Assembly: GCF_950295315.1 (NCBI RefSeq)
Contig: NC_080171.1
Coordinates: 115,377,064-115,441,063, forward strand
DNA from: Erinaceus europaeus
Taxonomy: Eukaryota; Chordata; Mammalia; Eulipotyphla; Erinaceidae
DNA length: 64,000 bases
Direction of reading: 5' to 3'
Position numbers and translations under genes: made by a program. Below are positions 9,607 through 20,344 of this stretch, one piece after another (within the stretch, counting starts at the first letter, position 1; the number at the start of each line of letters is the position of its first letter). The notes below the pieces were generated by a model, which did not search any database, was not told the origin of the DNA, and worked only from the letters and a program-made list of their open reading frames with translations.

Positions 9607-10762
9607 AAGTCTATTCAGCTAAAGTAACATCTTTTTCAACTGTTCAAAGTCCAACACAACTTTTCACCATGCATTTCAGAACCTACAGTTTGATTATCTC
9701 TTCAAAAAGAAATTGAGCTAAGTATGTTCTGATCAAAGATGACTGACAGGGTTTTCTGGAAACACAGCAAGAGAAATAAGAGCAATTACAAACCTTTTAA
9801 AAAAAGTCTTCTCCTCTTATCATGCTATAAATGGGAAAAAATGCACATGATCTTCTCTATAGGATTAATTTAAAACCCACCCTCACCCTACCCCCACATT
9901 ACTAATTTCAGTAAGCATGTCAGAAAAAAGAGAAAAAGAAAAGGATTATAGCTGCATAAGAAACTGTCTTATTCACAGTTAAGAGCAGTGGTTTCGGAGT
10001 GTTCCTTGGTTAACAGTTACTCAGTTTGTCTGTCACTTCCGCTGGCTCTCTGTCTCCCTTTCTGAGACACAAGTTCTCTTTCCTAATGTCTATTAGGAAA
10101 CTGCACTGGTGACTTGAAAAGTTACCCAAGAAGCTGCCCACATCCCAAGAAGTAAATACATCTTTTCTTGAAAATCAACGATTCAGAGTGAAAAGGAAAA
10201 AAAAAAAAGTTATCTATTAGTCTCTCTGTGAGCCTCATACGTAGAGCATTTGAACCAACAAAACCCCAAAGCAGCAAACCTGTGTACTGATACATAACAT
10301 CTCTAGAAGGAAGAATGAGACCACAGACAAGGAGAAGAGGAAAAAAGTCTGAAATCTATCTTCTGAAAGAGTTCAGCTCTAAAGTCTTCTTGGAGCTGAG
10401 AGACATCCCCTGTCAGTTAGACACAAACTTCTCACTGTTCAACTCTGTCTTCAAACCCAACTCCAAATACCACAACAGACCCCAGCAATCAGGCATTACC
10501 CACAGCCAACCTTTGGAAGTGTACCTTTTTTCAAGAACAGGTCTTTAAACGGGGCCTCCTTCAGTGTGCTGTTGTTCAGGTGGTCACTGGACATAATCGA
10601 GTCCTCTGGAAGAGGGAGTCCAACTGTGATGCAACCTCCCCCAGCCTCCCCAGGTTCAAAGCATCCCTTTGCTTCAGGTAATCTCCTCTCCAGGCAGCTC
10701 AGAGCAGAGCTGCAGTTATAGCCAGCATGGGGTGTGAGAGCAAGCAAGTGAGTGTGTTTGTG

Positions 10763-10764
10763 TT

Positions 10765-10800
<36 letters not shown>

Positions 10801-10801
10801 C
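10763..10801. repeat. (CT)n microsatellite
   Basis: Two CT runs separated by TTT, about 38 bp. Confidence 0.9.
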
Positions 10802-11489
10802 TGTATCAGCGGGGCCCAGCCCAGGTGCTAGACTCAAATGCTGTGGTTCTGACCGCAGACTGTGGCTACCAATTATCAACTGCCATCTACAGAAACCAGT
10901 TCAGAGGCAGGAAGTCGTGGTGTCACAGAGCAAATAATAAGTCCAGGGTTTCAAATCCTCAGAACAGCTGAACAGCCAGTGTTACAGACAGCAACCTATA
11001 GCCATGGTCAGACTGCCTTTCTAACCATCTGGCCTCACAGAGCAATATGTTACATAAACAGACCAGCTTAATGCAGCCAGACTTCCTCTTCCATTACACT
11101 CAATAATCTTTTAACAGGCAAACAGCAAGTCAGACGAGACAGAAAGTGGGAGATCGACAAATTTCAACACAATACCGTTTCCTTGGATCTCTGCTGGAAG
11201 CTTTCAGAGTTGAAGAAATGGAGAGCTTACCCGCACAGCACACATGCAAGCACGCCTAGCCACCAACACTTCTCTGCGGTGGATCCAGTTCCGACAGCAC
11301 GGTTCACAGTGCCCACAGCGTCCCTCATGCTCTGGGTCCTCCTCTCCCCAAAGTCTCTAACTGATGGGAGTAGTTCCCATTGCTCTTGAAGCTAAGCACT
11401 GCACTGGCAACAGGCAAAGTCATAACCACAGCAGGAAACACTCATACTTTGTTTCCTGCCTCCTGCCTGCTCTCCCTCCCAGTCAGCAA

Positions 11490-11534
11490 CTCTCTTCTCC
11501 CTCTCTCTCCCTCTCTCTCTCCCTCTCTCTCTCC
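11490..11534. repeat. (CCCTCTCT)n tract
   Basis: Three to four copies of an octamer-like CCCTCTCT unit. Confidence 0.85.
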
Positions 11535-11899
11535 CCTTCCCTCATCATTATTTCTCAATGCATGGCAGCACGAAAATACACCACAGAGATTCTTGTGAAG
11601 TCAGGACTCTCAATCTCCCTCAGCAGTTTTAGTTTACAAGGTTCGGAAATTACAGACAAGATTCCCAGGTAATGAGAAAAGGCAATTCAAATGTTAAAGC
11701 AGAAAACATCTCTCAGGAGGGAACTTTTCTCCCTGTTTCATTTCATGCAAGCACAGTCTTTTTTCTCCCCTGAGGTCTAAACAGTTTGTTTCATATGTGC
11801 GTAAAACATCTCGGAAGCATTCTGATGCCCTAGGGCTGTGTGAAGAGACTTCAGAGCAGGCTGCGTGTCTGTCACAGCACTTTTCAGAAAGGAAGGAAG

Positions 11900-11972
11900 G
11901 AGAGGGAGAGGGAGAGGGTCTCAGAGGGAGAGGGAGAGGGAGAGGGAGAGGGAGAGAGAGAGGGAGAGAGAA
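11900..11972. repeat. (GAGAGG)n purine tract
   Basis: Hexamer GGGAGA units, about 70 bp with one interruption (TCTCA). It gives long, meaningless Arg/Glu frames. Confidence 0.9.
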
Positions 11973-12502
11973 ATGGACCACAGAGTGGCCACATTGAAGG
12001 GGGCAGCATGCCATAGTAATGTTGAAAATAACCCCAGCCACAAGTACTGCTCTGTGCCCAGAATAGACTTTGTTTTTCCTTATTTAGGGTAAACAGCACT
12101 GACATGTGGGCCATAACAATAGTTTTGGCTGTAGGAGGAGTTGTCAAAGCAAAACTAAACTCTGTTGGTTACCACCCGAGTTAGAAACAAGGACAGTTAC
12201 GTCAGCAGCCAGTCCCTGCTGTCGAGCCTGTATGCCACCTGGGGCCAACAGCGGTGTCTGGGCCTGATGTCATCTCCAGGCCCTCAGGCTGGCCAGGAGA
12301 TATCATTACCTGATGCTCTGATCATTGAGGGTGAGCACAGGAAAGGAACAAAAGGAACTCCGAGATCTCCTCCCAGAGATTTCATGTGAAGAGAAAAGAA
12401 TTTCAGAAAATTAGCAGTTGTTCACATTTGCACATGCCAATCAAGACAGCCTGACTTTTCCTTTATGAATCTCAAATTTTAAAATATAAAAGGAGCAGCT
12501 TT

Positions 12503-12790
12503 TTGGGGTGGGGGTGGGTGGGTGGTGGCACACTCAGTCAAGCACGTACAGTAGTAAGTGCAAGGACCTGTGCAAGGACCCTGGTTCGAGAACCCTACCT
12601 GAGGGGGTGGGGTGGGGTGGGTCGCTTCACAAGCAGCGAAGCAGGTCTGCAGGTGTCTATCTTTCTCTCTCCCTCTCTCTCTCAATTTCTCTCTGGCCTA
12701 TCCAATAAAATGGAAAAATGGCCACCAGGGGCAGTGGATTCATAGTGCTGGCACTGAGCCCCAGTGATAACTCTGGAGGCAAAAAAAAAA
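12503..12790 (+). mobile_element. SINE-A variant
   Basis: Flanked by AGCAGCTTT at 12494-12502 and 12791-12799. The head is diverged (GGTGGTGGCACACTCAGTCAAG), the middle is short, and the 3' domain CCACCAGGGGCAG ... CTCTGGAGGC is followed by A11. A G-rich insertion sits at 12603-12620. Confidence 0.85.
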
Positions 12791-12930
12791 AGCAGCTTTG
12801 GAAAGCAGTTAAATGTTCCCACTCCCACTCCCAGCCAGTCATGCCTGGTCTTCAGCGTCCCCTGCAACCCACAGCCCTGGGATCCTGGACAGCATAGTCT
12901 GGGCAATAGGCCCAATCTGAAATCAAGTCT

Positions 12931-13091
12931 TTTTTTTTTTTTTTTTAAACCCTTTATTTATTTTATTTATTTTTTAAACCAGAGCACTGTTCAGCTCTGG
13001 TTTATGGTGGTACGGGGGATTGAACCTGGGACTTTGGAGCCTCAGGCATGAGAATTTGTTTACCTAACCATTATGCTGTCTACCCTCTGCC
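12931..13091 (-). mobile_element. SINE-C
   Basis: A T-rich tail, then 'CAGCTCTGGTTTATGGTGGT', inverse B box 'GGGATTGAACCTGGG', and 'CATTATGCTGTCTACC'. The same order recurs at 34133-34256 and, on the plus strand, at 32512-32615 and 61735-61845, so this is one real subfamily. Flanks GAAATCAAGTCTTT and GAAATCTAGTCTTT form the target duplication. Confidence 0.7.
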
Positions 13092-13106
13092 CGAAATCTA
13101 GTCTTT

Positions 13107-13480
13107 AGAGAGGAACACCTACAAGGTTACTTGTGAGTGTCATGCAAATGTGTTTCTGAAGATAAAGGATTAAGTCAATATCATGAAGTCTGAAAGTCTG
13201 TTGTTTAACTTGCTAATGGATATAACTGCATTCTGAACATAGTTCACTTTTGGATTTACCATTATGAAGGATGGATGTGTCCTATATAAAAAAGAAAAAC
13301 ACAACATAGTCTCACTTTTAATGGCTTTGGCGGGGGTGGGGGGTTACACTCTGCCTTAATGTGCTTATTTTATTTGGCTGCCTTCTTTATCACTGAACAT
13401 TTGGGCTGTGGGAATCCATTTAATCAAGTTCATTCATTCTGTTTACTTGCTCTCACTGTTTAATCTGTTTTTTTTTTTTT
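13107..13480. other. Unique sequence
   Basis: No repeat or coding signal recognised, apart from a T15 run at its right end. Confidence 0.5.
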
Positions 13481-13489
13481 TTAAATCGC

Positions 13490-13755
13490 TGGGAGTTGGG
13501 CGGTAGTGTAGTGGGTTAAGTGCACATAGTGCAAAACGCAAGCATCGGCGCAAGGATCCCGGTTTGAGCCCCCGGCTCCCCACCTGCAGGGGAGTCACTT
13601 CACAGGCGGTGGAGCAGGTCTGCAGGTGTCTATCTTTCTCTCCTCTGTCTTCCCCTCCTCTCTCCATTTCTCTCTGTCCTATCCAACAACAATGACATTA
13701 ATAACTACAACAACAAGCAATAAGGGCAACAAAAGGGAAAATAAAAAAAATAAAA
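13490..13755 (+). mobile_element. SINE-A without 3' domain
   Basis: Head GGGAGTTGGGCGGTAGTGTAG, B box, CT and CAA blocks, ending AACAAAAGGGAAAATAAA. Flanks AAATCGCT and AAATCACT are a short, one-mismatch target duplication. Confidence 0.88.
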
Positions 13756-13819
13756 TAAATCACTTTAAAAAGCTTTTGACTTCATGGTCAAGAGTTTCTT
13801 GCAAAATGTTCCCCATATC

Positions 13820-14138
13820 GGGGCTGGGCAGTAGCACAAAGGGTTAAAGCACACAGGGCAAGGGTCCGGTTGGTTTCAAGCTTTCCTGGCTCCCCACCTG
13901 CAGGGCGGTCGCTTTGAAAGCAGTGAAGCAGGTCTGCAAGTGTCTATCTTTCTCTCCTCCTCTCTGTCTTCCCTTTCTCTCTGTCCCATCCAACAACAAC
14001 AGCTATAACAACAATAACAATAGCAACCACAACAGGGGCAACAAAATGGGAAAAAATAGCCTCCAGGAACAGTGGATGGATTCATAGTGCAGGCACTAAG
14101 CCCCAGCAATAACCCTGGAGGCAAAAAGAAAAAAACAA
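13820..14138 (+). mobile_element. SINE-A
   Basis: Target duplication GTTCCCCATATC at 13808-13819 and 14139-14150. The head is diverged in the A-box/B-box interval (GTCCGGTTGGTTTCAAGC), but CT, CAA and 3' domain are complete. Confidence 0.92.
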
Positions 14139-14150
14139 GTTCCCCATATC

Positions 14151-14600
14151 TCACACGTGAGCAGGCAACCCCCCCACCCCCAAGGTGTGTGCTGTACTCT
14201 TGGTTGAGGAGAGTTTCCATCACAGTCCCTGGCTGGGTTTGACGGGTGCCCTCATGTGGTGTGGTTCACACTCACGCACCACTTGCACCATCCACAGGAG
14301 GGATGTTGAGACAAAGCTACCAGGTGGTGGTCTTAATTTTGTGCCGATTGCCTTTCAAGTACTAGACTGGTCTGAGGAGCATGTTTCAAGAATAAAAGCA
14401 CAGGGGTCAGATGCTGATCTAGAGGTCAATATTCTTTAAAATATCCCAGTTCTAGCTGGCAGTGACAGTATGTGACTCGATGAGGCTTTTACAATGAGAA
14501 GTGCCAATATTTCTTTTCCCTGTTGCAGAGAAAATGGCAGCACACTCAGCAGAAGAGTGGGAAGACACTAGTCTGTCAAATAAAACCACACAAGGAGAAA
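14151..14600. other. Unique sequence
   Basis: No recognised repeat or gene. A short C-rich run is near 14170. Confidence 0.45.
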
Positions 14601-14730
14601 AGTATAAATACATCTGCACATCATGCCTGAGGCTCTGTGGTCCTAGGTTTGATCTCCAGCACCAGAGCTGAACATTGCTCTGTGTCTTTCTCTCTCCACG
14701 TCTCTCATTCAAAATAAAAAATATACATAC
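14601..14730 (+). mobile_element. SINE-C
   Basis: 'GCCTGAGGCTCTGTGGTCC' and B-box-like 'GGTTTGATCTCC', then a CT-rich block and AAAATAAAAAA tail. The proximal head is missing. Confidence 0.5.
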
Positions 14731-14975
14731 GGGAGTTGGGCGCAGCGGGTTAAGTGCACATGACACAAAGCTCAAGGACTGGTGTTAAGGATCCCGGTTC
14801 GAGCCCCCAGCTCCCCACCTGCAGGGGAGTTGCTTCACAAGCGGTGAAGCAGGTCTGCAGGTGTCTGTCTTTCTCTCCCCCTCTCTTGTCTTCCCTCCTC
14901 TCTCCATTTCTCTCTGTCCTATCCAACAACGACAACAACAATAACAACAATAATAAGACAACAATTAAAAAATAT
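14731..14975 (+). mobile_element. SINE-A without 3' domain
   Basis: Head GGGAGTTGGGCGCAGCGGG (short deletion in the A box), B box intact. It ends in CAA/AATAA repeats and an (AT)n tail. It inserted into the A-rich tail of the preceding SINE-C. Confidence 0.88.
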
Positions 14976-15520
14976 ATATATATACATTATTTAAACAATT
15001 GCCCTGAATGCTTTGGTGTTTGCAATTATGCACCTTCAAAAGGAGTACTCTGATAGGCCAACAGATTTTAGTCATGTGATTTTTGTGTAGTTAATGAAAT
15101 GACTCAGTTGCATGAAATTCCCTGTAGACAGAGCAGCCAGGACTTTCATAAGCTGCTTCCACAAGTTCACTTTACCAACAGCTTCCACTTTTTTCTCTGT
15201 AAGGAACCTCAGCTCATGAATTCATCTGGCAAGTATTTGCTAAGTGGTAAGGTTCTGAGGAGGAAATATACTGAAACATCAGTGAAAGCCGACAGACAAG
15301 CATTTGGTGCAGGGGTGAACTCAATGTCGATTCCATCCGTAGTGACTTGCTTTACATAAGAATATAAAACAAGTCCTAAGTGTGGCTTCTGGTGCAGATA
15401 TGAATAGGGTAAACTGAGGCAGTGAGTCCTTTGGTGACATGAATAACCCAAAGAAATATCAAGCACATAGTTGGAATTTTAGCTCAGGGACAACTCGGAG
15501 CTAATTCAGCTTCAGAAACA
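14976..15520. other. Unique sequence
   Basis: No gene or clear repeat. An 86-codon frame at 15099-15359 has no recognisable domain. Confidence 0.45.
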
Positions 15521-15562
15521 AACACACACACACACACATACACACACACACACACACACACA

Positions 15563-15603
<41 letters not shown>
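15520..15603. repeat. (CA)n microsatellite
   Basis: About 80 bp of CA with two interruptions (ATA, AGA). Confidence 0.97.
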
Positions 15604-15606
<3 letters not shown>

Positions 15607-15781
15607 GTGTGAGACACAGGGCATTCTGCTATCCCAAACTCTTTCTTTCTCTGCCACAGATGTCCTGGGTTAGCTGCTTGCCCAGGCTACTCCTCTGGTA
15701 TCACCGTAGGGTCCCCCACCATCCCTGCCACTCTCTCTCCTTAATATGCTTACATCCTCAAATATCTCACTTATCTTAGAG

Positions 15782-15962
15782 ATTTTTTAATTAAAAATTT
15801 ATTTATTATCTTTATTTATTTATTGGAAAGAGACAGCCAGAAATCGAGAAGGAAAGAGGTGACAGAGAGGGAGAGAGACAGAGAGACACCTACAGCCCTG
15901 CTTCACCACTCACAAAGCTTTCCCCCTGCAGTTGGGGACTAGGAACTTGAACCGGGGTCTCT
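15782..15962 (-). mobile_element. SINE-B cut by assembly gap
   Basis: 'TTATTGGAAAGAGACAGCCAG', GA-rich block, 'CACCTACAGCCCTGC' and 'GGAACTTGAACC' (inverse B box), then Ns. The tRNA-like head lies in the gap. Confidence 0.8.
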
Positions 15963-16162
15963 NNNNNNNNNNNNNNNNNNNNNNNNNNNNNNNNNNNNNN
16001 NNNNNNNNNNNNNNNNNNNNNNNNNNNNNNNNNNNNNNNNNNNNNNNNNNNNNNNNNNNNNNNNNNNNNNNNNNNNNNNNNNNNNNNNNNNNNNNNNNNN
16101 NNNNNNNNNNNNNNNNNNNNNNNNNNNNNNNNNNNNNNNNNNNNNNNNNNNNNNNNNNNNNN
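15963..16162. other. Assembly gap (200 N)
   Basis: Exactly 200 unresolved bases. Its position inside a SINE suggests an assembly break at repetitive DNA. The round length suggests a placeholder size. Confidence 1.
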
Positions 16163-17440
16163 CTTTATGTTCCTGCAGACTCCAAACAGTAATTCTTTGA
16201 TATCTGTGGACATTAGCCTATAGCATGGAATAATTTACTAACGTATCATAGTGCTTAAACAATGCAACACAGAAACATATGCTCTGCCTGTTCTCCAACT
16301 GTACTGTTTGATACCCCACAATCTAGTATAAATGCCAACAAATGCAAAAATAGCTAACACTACCAAGCTGCAGACGGATTAAAAGTTTATTAAGTAAATT
16401 AGTCTAGATTAAGTAGCTTCCTACTTTAATTACAACAGTTACAGCACCTTTCTTCTGCAATGGTGAAAAAAAGAACTACATACTATCTTTCATTTGTAGT
16501 AGGGAAGATATTCACAATGGCTAAGCTACTCCGTACAGGTAGGTGATTAGCCTTTGAAAACTGCAGTTATTTTTCCTAATTCCAGAAGGAAAGTAAAGGC
16601 AGTGTCAAAGTTTTATAATAGCTACATTTGGGGGTAACTAGATAACATTTGGGCTCCAGTCCTGTCATCTGACAGACCACCTTCAATTAAATCTTTTTCT
16701 CTCATTTGTGAAATGAGGAGATAACTGTATCAGAGGGTGGTTCAAAGTAAGAAATAATGTGAAGCTCAAGGCGTGTGATCCAAGGACCATCACCAACAGC
16801 AGCTGGAAGGAAGCCCGTTAGAAATGTCGATTCTTGGTAGCTACTCTGGCCACCCACCCTATCAAACCTGAGGCTGCACTGAATAAAACCACTTCTTCTG
16901 TACATAAAAGTTTCTTCAGAAAATTTTCTCTGACCCAGATACCTCATTTGGATTAAATGAGAGAAACTGAGATGCAGAAAATTTGTGATTTATGTATACC
17001 AGAAAGAAATTAAAAGGAGAACCTAGGTCTCCCGTTTTTTGATCCAAACAGTTGTTATTCATCAATCATTTTAAAGCCTGGTACTCAGTTTGAAAGTGTG
17101 TGAGAAGTTATAAGCTGCCCCGCCAGGCAGGTGCTTCCTACTGCTCCACCCCCAACCCGACCTGTGCTGAGGGGCTGTTACTGAACCATCTATGCTCTTC
17201 AGGAGAAGCAGTAGAGGTTACCAAGTGTTACTGAAACTTAACAAGAATCGTGATGCTAAGCAACCAGGTATGTTGACAGAGACTCTGGTGTTGGAATTAA
17301 AATTTTAGAATATTTGCATAAAAACTCTGGAAGTCCCTCAGGCCTTCTGGATACCATATGTTAAAAAAAAAAAAAAGAGAGAGAATTCTAATTTTGCTTT
17401 CTGAAAAAAAAAAAAAGTGCAATAAACCCCTTCCTTCCCT
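16163..17440. other. Unique AT-rich sequence around a MIR
   Basis: No gene recognised. The one feature is the MIR at 16645-16775. A13 runs occur at about 17361 and 17405. Confidence 0.5.
16645..16775 (+). mobile_element. MIR
   Basis: 'TCATTTGTGAAATGAGGAGATAA' and the following 'GTTCAAAGTAAGAAATAATG' match the MIR core (consensus type 'catctgtaaaatggggataa ... ggattaaatga'). An ancient mammalian tRNA-derived SINE. Confidence 0.6.
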
Positions 17441-17464
17441 TCCTCTCTTTCCCTGCCCCACCTT

Positions 17465-17550
17465 TTATCCCTCCAATCACAAAATGGGGAATGAACCTAG
17501 GGTCTTGCTCATGTGAGATACCACTGAGCCAACTGCTCTGATACCAATTA
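17465..17550 (-). mobile_element. SINE-C fragment
   Basis: 'GGGAATGAACCTAGGGTC' (inverse B box) and 'TGAGATACCACTGAGCCAACTG' (inverse A-box region). Short and diverged. Confidence 0.35.
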
Positions 17551-17569
17551 CTCTGATTTTTATTTTATG

Positions 17570-17712
17570 CATTTTTTAAAGAGAGACACCAAAGCACCAC
17601 TATGTCACCCAAAGAGCTTGTCTGGGGCTCTGATGTGGGAGTGGGGATTGAACCCAGGGTATGAAGCATGGGAAAGCATGCATACTACTGCTAAGTAGAG
17701 TCCCGGGGCTTA
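17570..17712 (-). mobile_element. SINE-C
   Basis: 'GAGAGACACCAAAGCACCAC', 'GGGGATTGAACCCAGGG' (inverse B box), 'CTACTGCTAAGTAGAGTCCC'. Tail at the left in T-rich DNA. Confidence 0.5.
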
Positions 17713-17756
17713 GACACTTCTGCTTTTTTTTACTTCGAAGGTCTACTCATTTTCTT

Positions 17757-17880
17757 TCTTTTTTTTTTTAACCACAGCACAGCTCAACTCTGGCATATGG
17801 TAGAACCAGAGATCAAACTTTGGGCCTCAGCCATGCCAGTCCCATACTTTCATGCTGAGATATCTCCTCAGTCTCCTTTT
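17757..17880 (-). mobile_element. SINE-C
   Basis: 'CAGCTCAACTCTGGCATATGG', 'AGATCAAACTTTGGG' and 'CATGCTGAGATATCTCC' follow the same order as 12931-13091. Third old SINE in a row here. Confidence 0.5.
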
Positions 17881-17882
17881 AA

Positions 17883-18251
17883 ATTTTATTTTAATTAATT
17901 AATTAATTAAGTTTTTTTTCCTCCAGGGTTATTGCTGGGGCTCAGTGTCTGCACCATGAATCCACTGCTCCTGGAGGCCATTTCCCCCCCTTTTATTGCC
18001 CTTGCTGTTGTAGCCTTGTTGTGGTTATTATTGTTGTTGGTGATGTCATTCATTGTTGGATAGGACAGAGAGAAATGGAGAGAGGAGGGGAAGACAGGGG
18101 GAGAGAAAGATAGACACCTGCAGACCTGCTTCACCGCCTGTGAAGCGACTCCCCTGCAGGTGGGGAGCCGGGGGCTCGAACCGGGATCCTTACACCGGTC
18201 CTTGCATTTTGCACCACTTGTGCTTAACCTGCTGCGATGCCGCACGACTCC
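17883..18251 (-). mobile_element. SINE-A, full length
   Basis: Starts with an (AATT)n tail and 'CCTCCAGGGTTATTGCTGGGG' and ends 'GATGCCGCACGACTCCCC'. CT-rich flanking text on both sides (TCTCCTTTT / CTCCTTTTT) is a likely but imperfect target duplication. Confidence 0.92.
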
Positions 18252-18405
18252 CCTCCTTTTTTATTTTTAAAGATTTATTTCTTTATTTTTTTTCTCTGAG
18301 AGAGTAAGGTAGAACTTCTTACAGACAGAATGAGCCTGCCTTGCTTCTATTCCAGTCATCTTCTTGCTCCCTAAGTGAATTAGGCTTTAAGAAAGTTTCA
18401 GCTGT

Positions 18406-18692
18406 GGGGCTGGGTGGTGGCACACCCAATTAAGCGCACATGGTACTAAGTGCCAGGACCTGCACAAGGATCCGGGTTCAAGCCCCTGGCTCCCCACTTG
18501 CAGAGGGGAAGCTTCATAAGTGGCCAAGTAGGTCTGCAGGCAGCTATCTTTCTCTCTCCCCTCCTCTTTCAATCTCTCTCTGTTCTATCCAATAAAAGGG
18601 GGGAAATGGCCTCCAGGAGCAGTGGATTCATCATGCTGGCATGGAGCCCCAGCGATAACCCTGGAGGCAATAAATAAATAAATAAGTAAATT
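18406..18692 (+). mobile_element. SINE-A variant, short middle
   Basis: Head 'GGGGCTGGGTGGTGGCACACC', 'GGGTTCAAGCCCC' B box, no CAA block, 3' domain CCTCCAGGAGCAGTGG ... CCTGGAGGC, tail (AATA)n. Confidence 0.9.
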
Positions 18693-19116
18693 CTAGCTGC
18701 AAGTTCTGGAAACAGTTTCCTACTTTAGTTGCACACATCTGCTGGGAGGTCAACTGCTGACAAGCTACTTTTCCACCATCAGGCTTCTTGATGGTGATCT
18801 GTGAGGGAACTGACAAGTCACCACTAAGGGGAGATTCTTTAAGGGGAGACAGAAATGATGTACTCTAGTCCCTTCATGTGTTATTGGAAAGATGTGCAAA
18901 ATTTATGTAGAGACATATGGAATATGTAAATCTTTAAAATACTCGATTTTCCAGAATATTCTGTTTTTCTTTTCAAATATATATTACATTTCTCAGTTTC
19001 AACCAAATGTTATGACACTGAATAACCTTCACAATCCATTGATTTTGGAGGGTAGATCATAAAAAGGAGGCTCAAGATGTTATTTATAACTCGGATCCTA
19101 GGTACTATCTTAGATT
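18693..19116. other. Unique sequence
   Basis: AT-rich. Nothing recognised. Confidence 0.45.
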
Positions 19117-19130
19117 CAGTTCTTTCTTTC

Positions 19131-19278
19131 TTTTTTTTAAATTTATTTCTTTATTGGGGAATTAATGTTTTACATTCAACAGTAAATACAATAGTTTGTT
19201 CATGCATAACATTCCCCAGTTTCCCATTTAACAATACAACCCCCACTATGTCATTTATCATCTTTCATGGACCTGTAA
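19131..19278 (-). mobile_element. L1-like 3' end with target duplication
   Basis: Reading the minus strand it ends TAAAACATTAATTCCCCAAT then AAAGAAATAAATTT, i.e. an AATAAA-like signal and A tail. The flanks CAGTTCTTTCTTTC (19117-19130 and 19279-19292) are a 14-bp target duplication. I recall this 3' end as the hedgehog L1 3' untranslated region, but it needs a library check. Confidence 0.65.
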
Positions 19279-19292
19279 CAGTTCTTTCTTTC

Positions 19293-19456
19293 CTTCTTTC
19301 TTCTTCTTCTTCTTCTTCTTCTTCTTCTTCTTCTTCTTCTTCTTCTTCTTCTCCTTCTCCTTCTCCTTCTCCTTCTCCTTCTCCTTCTCCTTCTCCTTCT
19401 CCTTCTCCTTCTCCTTCTCCTTCTTCTTCTTCTTCTTCTTCTTCTTCTTCTTTTTT
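19293..19456. repeat. (TTC)n / (TTCTCC)n long polypyrimidine tract
   Basis: About 160 bp: TTC units, then roughly 15 TTCTCC hexamers, then TTC again. It adjoins the 3' end of the minus-strand SINE, so it is the grown tail. Pure mirror-type purine/pyrimidine DNA. Confidence 0.97.
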
Positions 19457-19775
19457 TGCCTCCAGGGTTATCAATGGGGCTCTGACCCTGCACTACAAAT
19501 CCACTCACTGCTCCTGGAGGCCATTTTCCTCATTTTTGTTGTCCTTGTTGTTATTGCTATTCTTGTTGTTGGACAGGACAGAGAAAAATTGAGAGAGAAG
19601 GGGAAGACAGAGGAAGAGAGAAAGACAGACACCTGCAGACCTGCTTCACCACTTGTGACATGACACCCCACCCCCCTGCAAGTGGGGAGCCAGGAAAGCT
19701 CGAACCGTGATCCTTACGCCAGTCCTTGCGCTTCACGCCACGTATGCTTAACCCGCTTCACTGCTGCCCAGGCTC
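19457..19775 (-). mobile_element. SINE-A
   Basis: 'TTTTTTTGCCTCCAGGG' (3' domain) through the GA block to 'CACTGCTGCCCAGGCTCCC'. CAGTTCTT follows again at 19785-19792, the same word that flanks the L1 end on its left. Confidence 0.9.
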
Positions 19776-19792
19776 CCTTGTTCCCAGTTCTT

Positions 19793-20344
19793 AATCCCAT
19801 AAAATTTTAACTGCTCCTCGAGAAATAGAAAATCCAATATGTATAACTTTTTTTACATACTGAGTGTAAGACCTGCATATTTGGTGTGTTCTACTCTTAT
19901 GCCACAATGCTCTGGTCATTATTTTTGAAGATTCTAAGTGTCACTTTGTATTCATATTTTTCTGAGGATCTGACCATGGAGGAGAGGTACACACTATAAT
20001 CGCTAGAGCGTCCCTTTGTCTTCTTTTCTTACAGATTCCAGGACAATGTCCAGGTATTTCTAAGACCTTTAGGTTCCTGTCTTTGGCTAGAGTATTAGTT
20101 TCTTCAAAAGATGAGATTAAGTCACAGCAGACCACAAGGTGCTAGTTATAGTACTAGAGTATATATATGCTGAGGTAAACACTAGAAAACTCACAAGTCT
20201 AGAGCCCAAGTTAATCCCAAATCACATTACAGTGATATCATACTACTTGGCTCTCATATTTGGCATTTTAAGACTAACCTGGCACACATATGCTTTTAAA
20301 TTTTAATTAATTTATTAACACACGTATATTTCTCTTTTCTCTTT
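19793..20344. other. Unique sequence
   Basis: No recognised repeat, RNA or coding signal. Confidence 0.45.

Larger units (their letters stand above)
8986..12493. other. Unique, SINE-free block with CT/GA tracts
   Basis: About 3.5 kb with no young SINE, unlike the surroundings. Four polypyrimidine or polypurine microsatellites lie inside (listed separately). An open, exon-like stretch on the minus strand at about 10525-10690 is discussed in the findings. No gene can be assigned. Confidence 0.5.

Noticed and set aside
15520..15603. CRISPR-like or satellite array
   Set aside because: This and the similar tracts are plain dinucleotide microsatellites; no spaced direct-repeat array exists in the window.
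19251..19508. Long poly-Arg, poly-Glu and poly-Ser frames
   Set aside because: All three come from the GAA/TTC microsatellite read in different frames.
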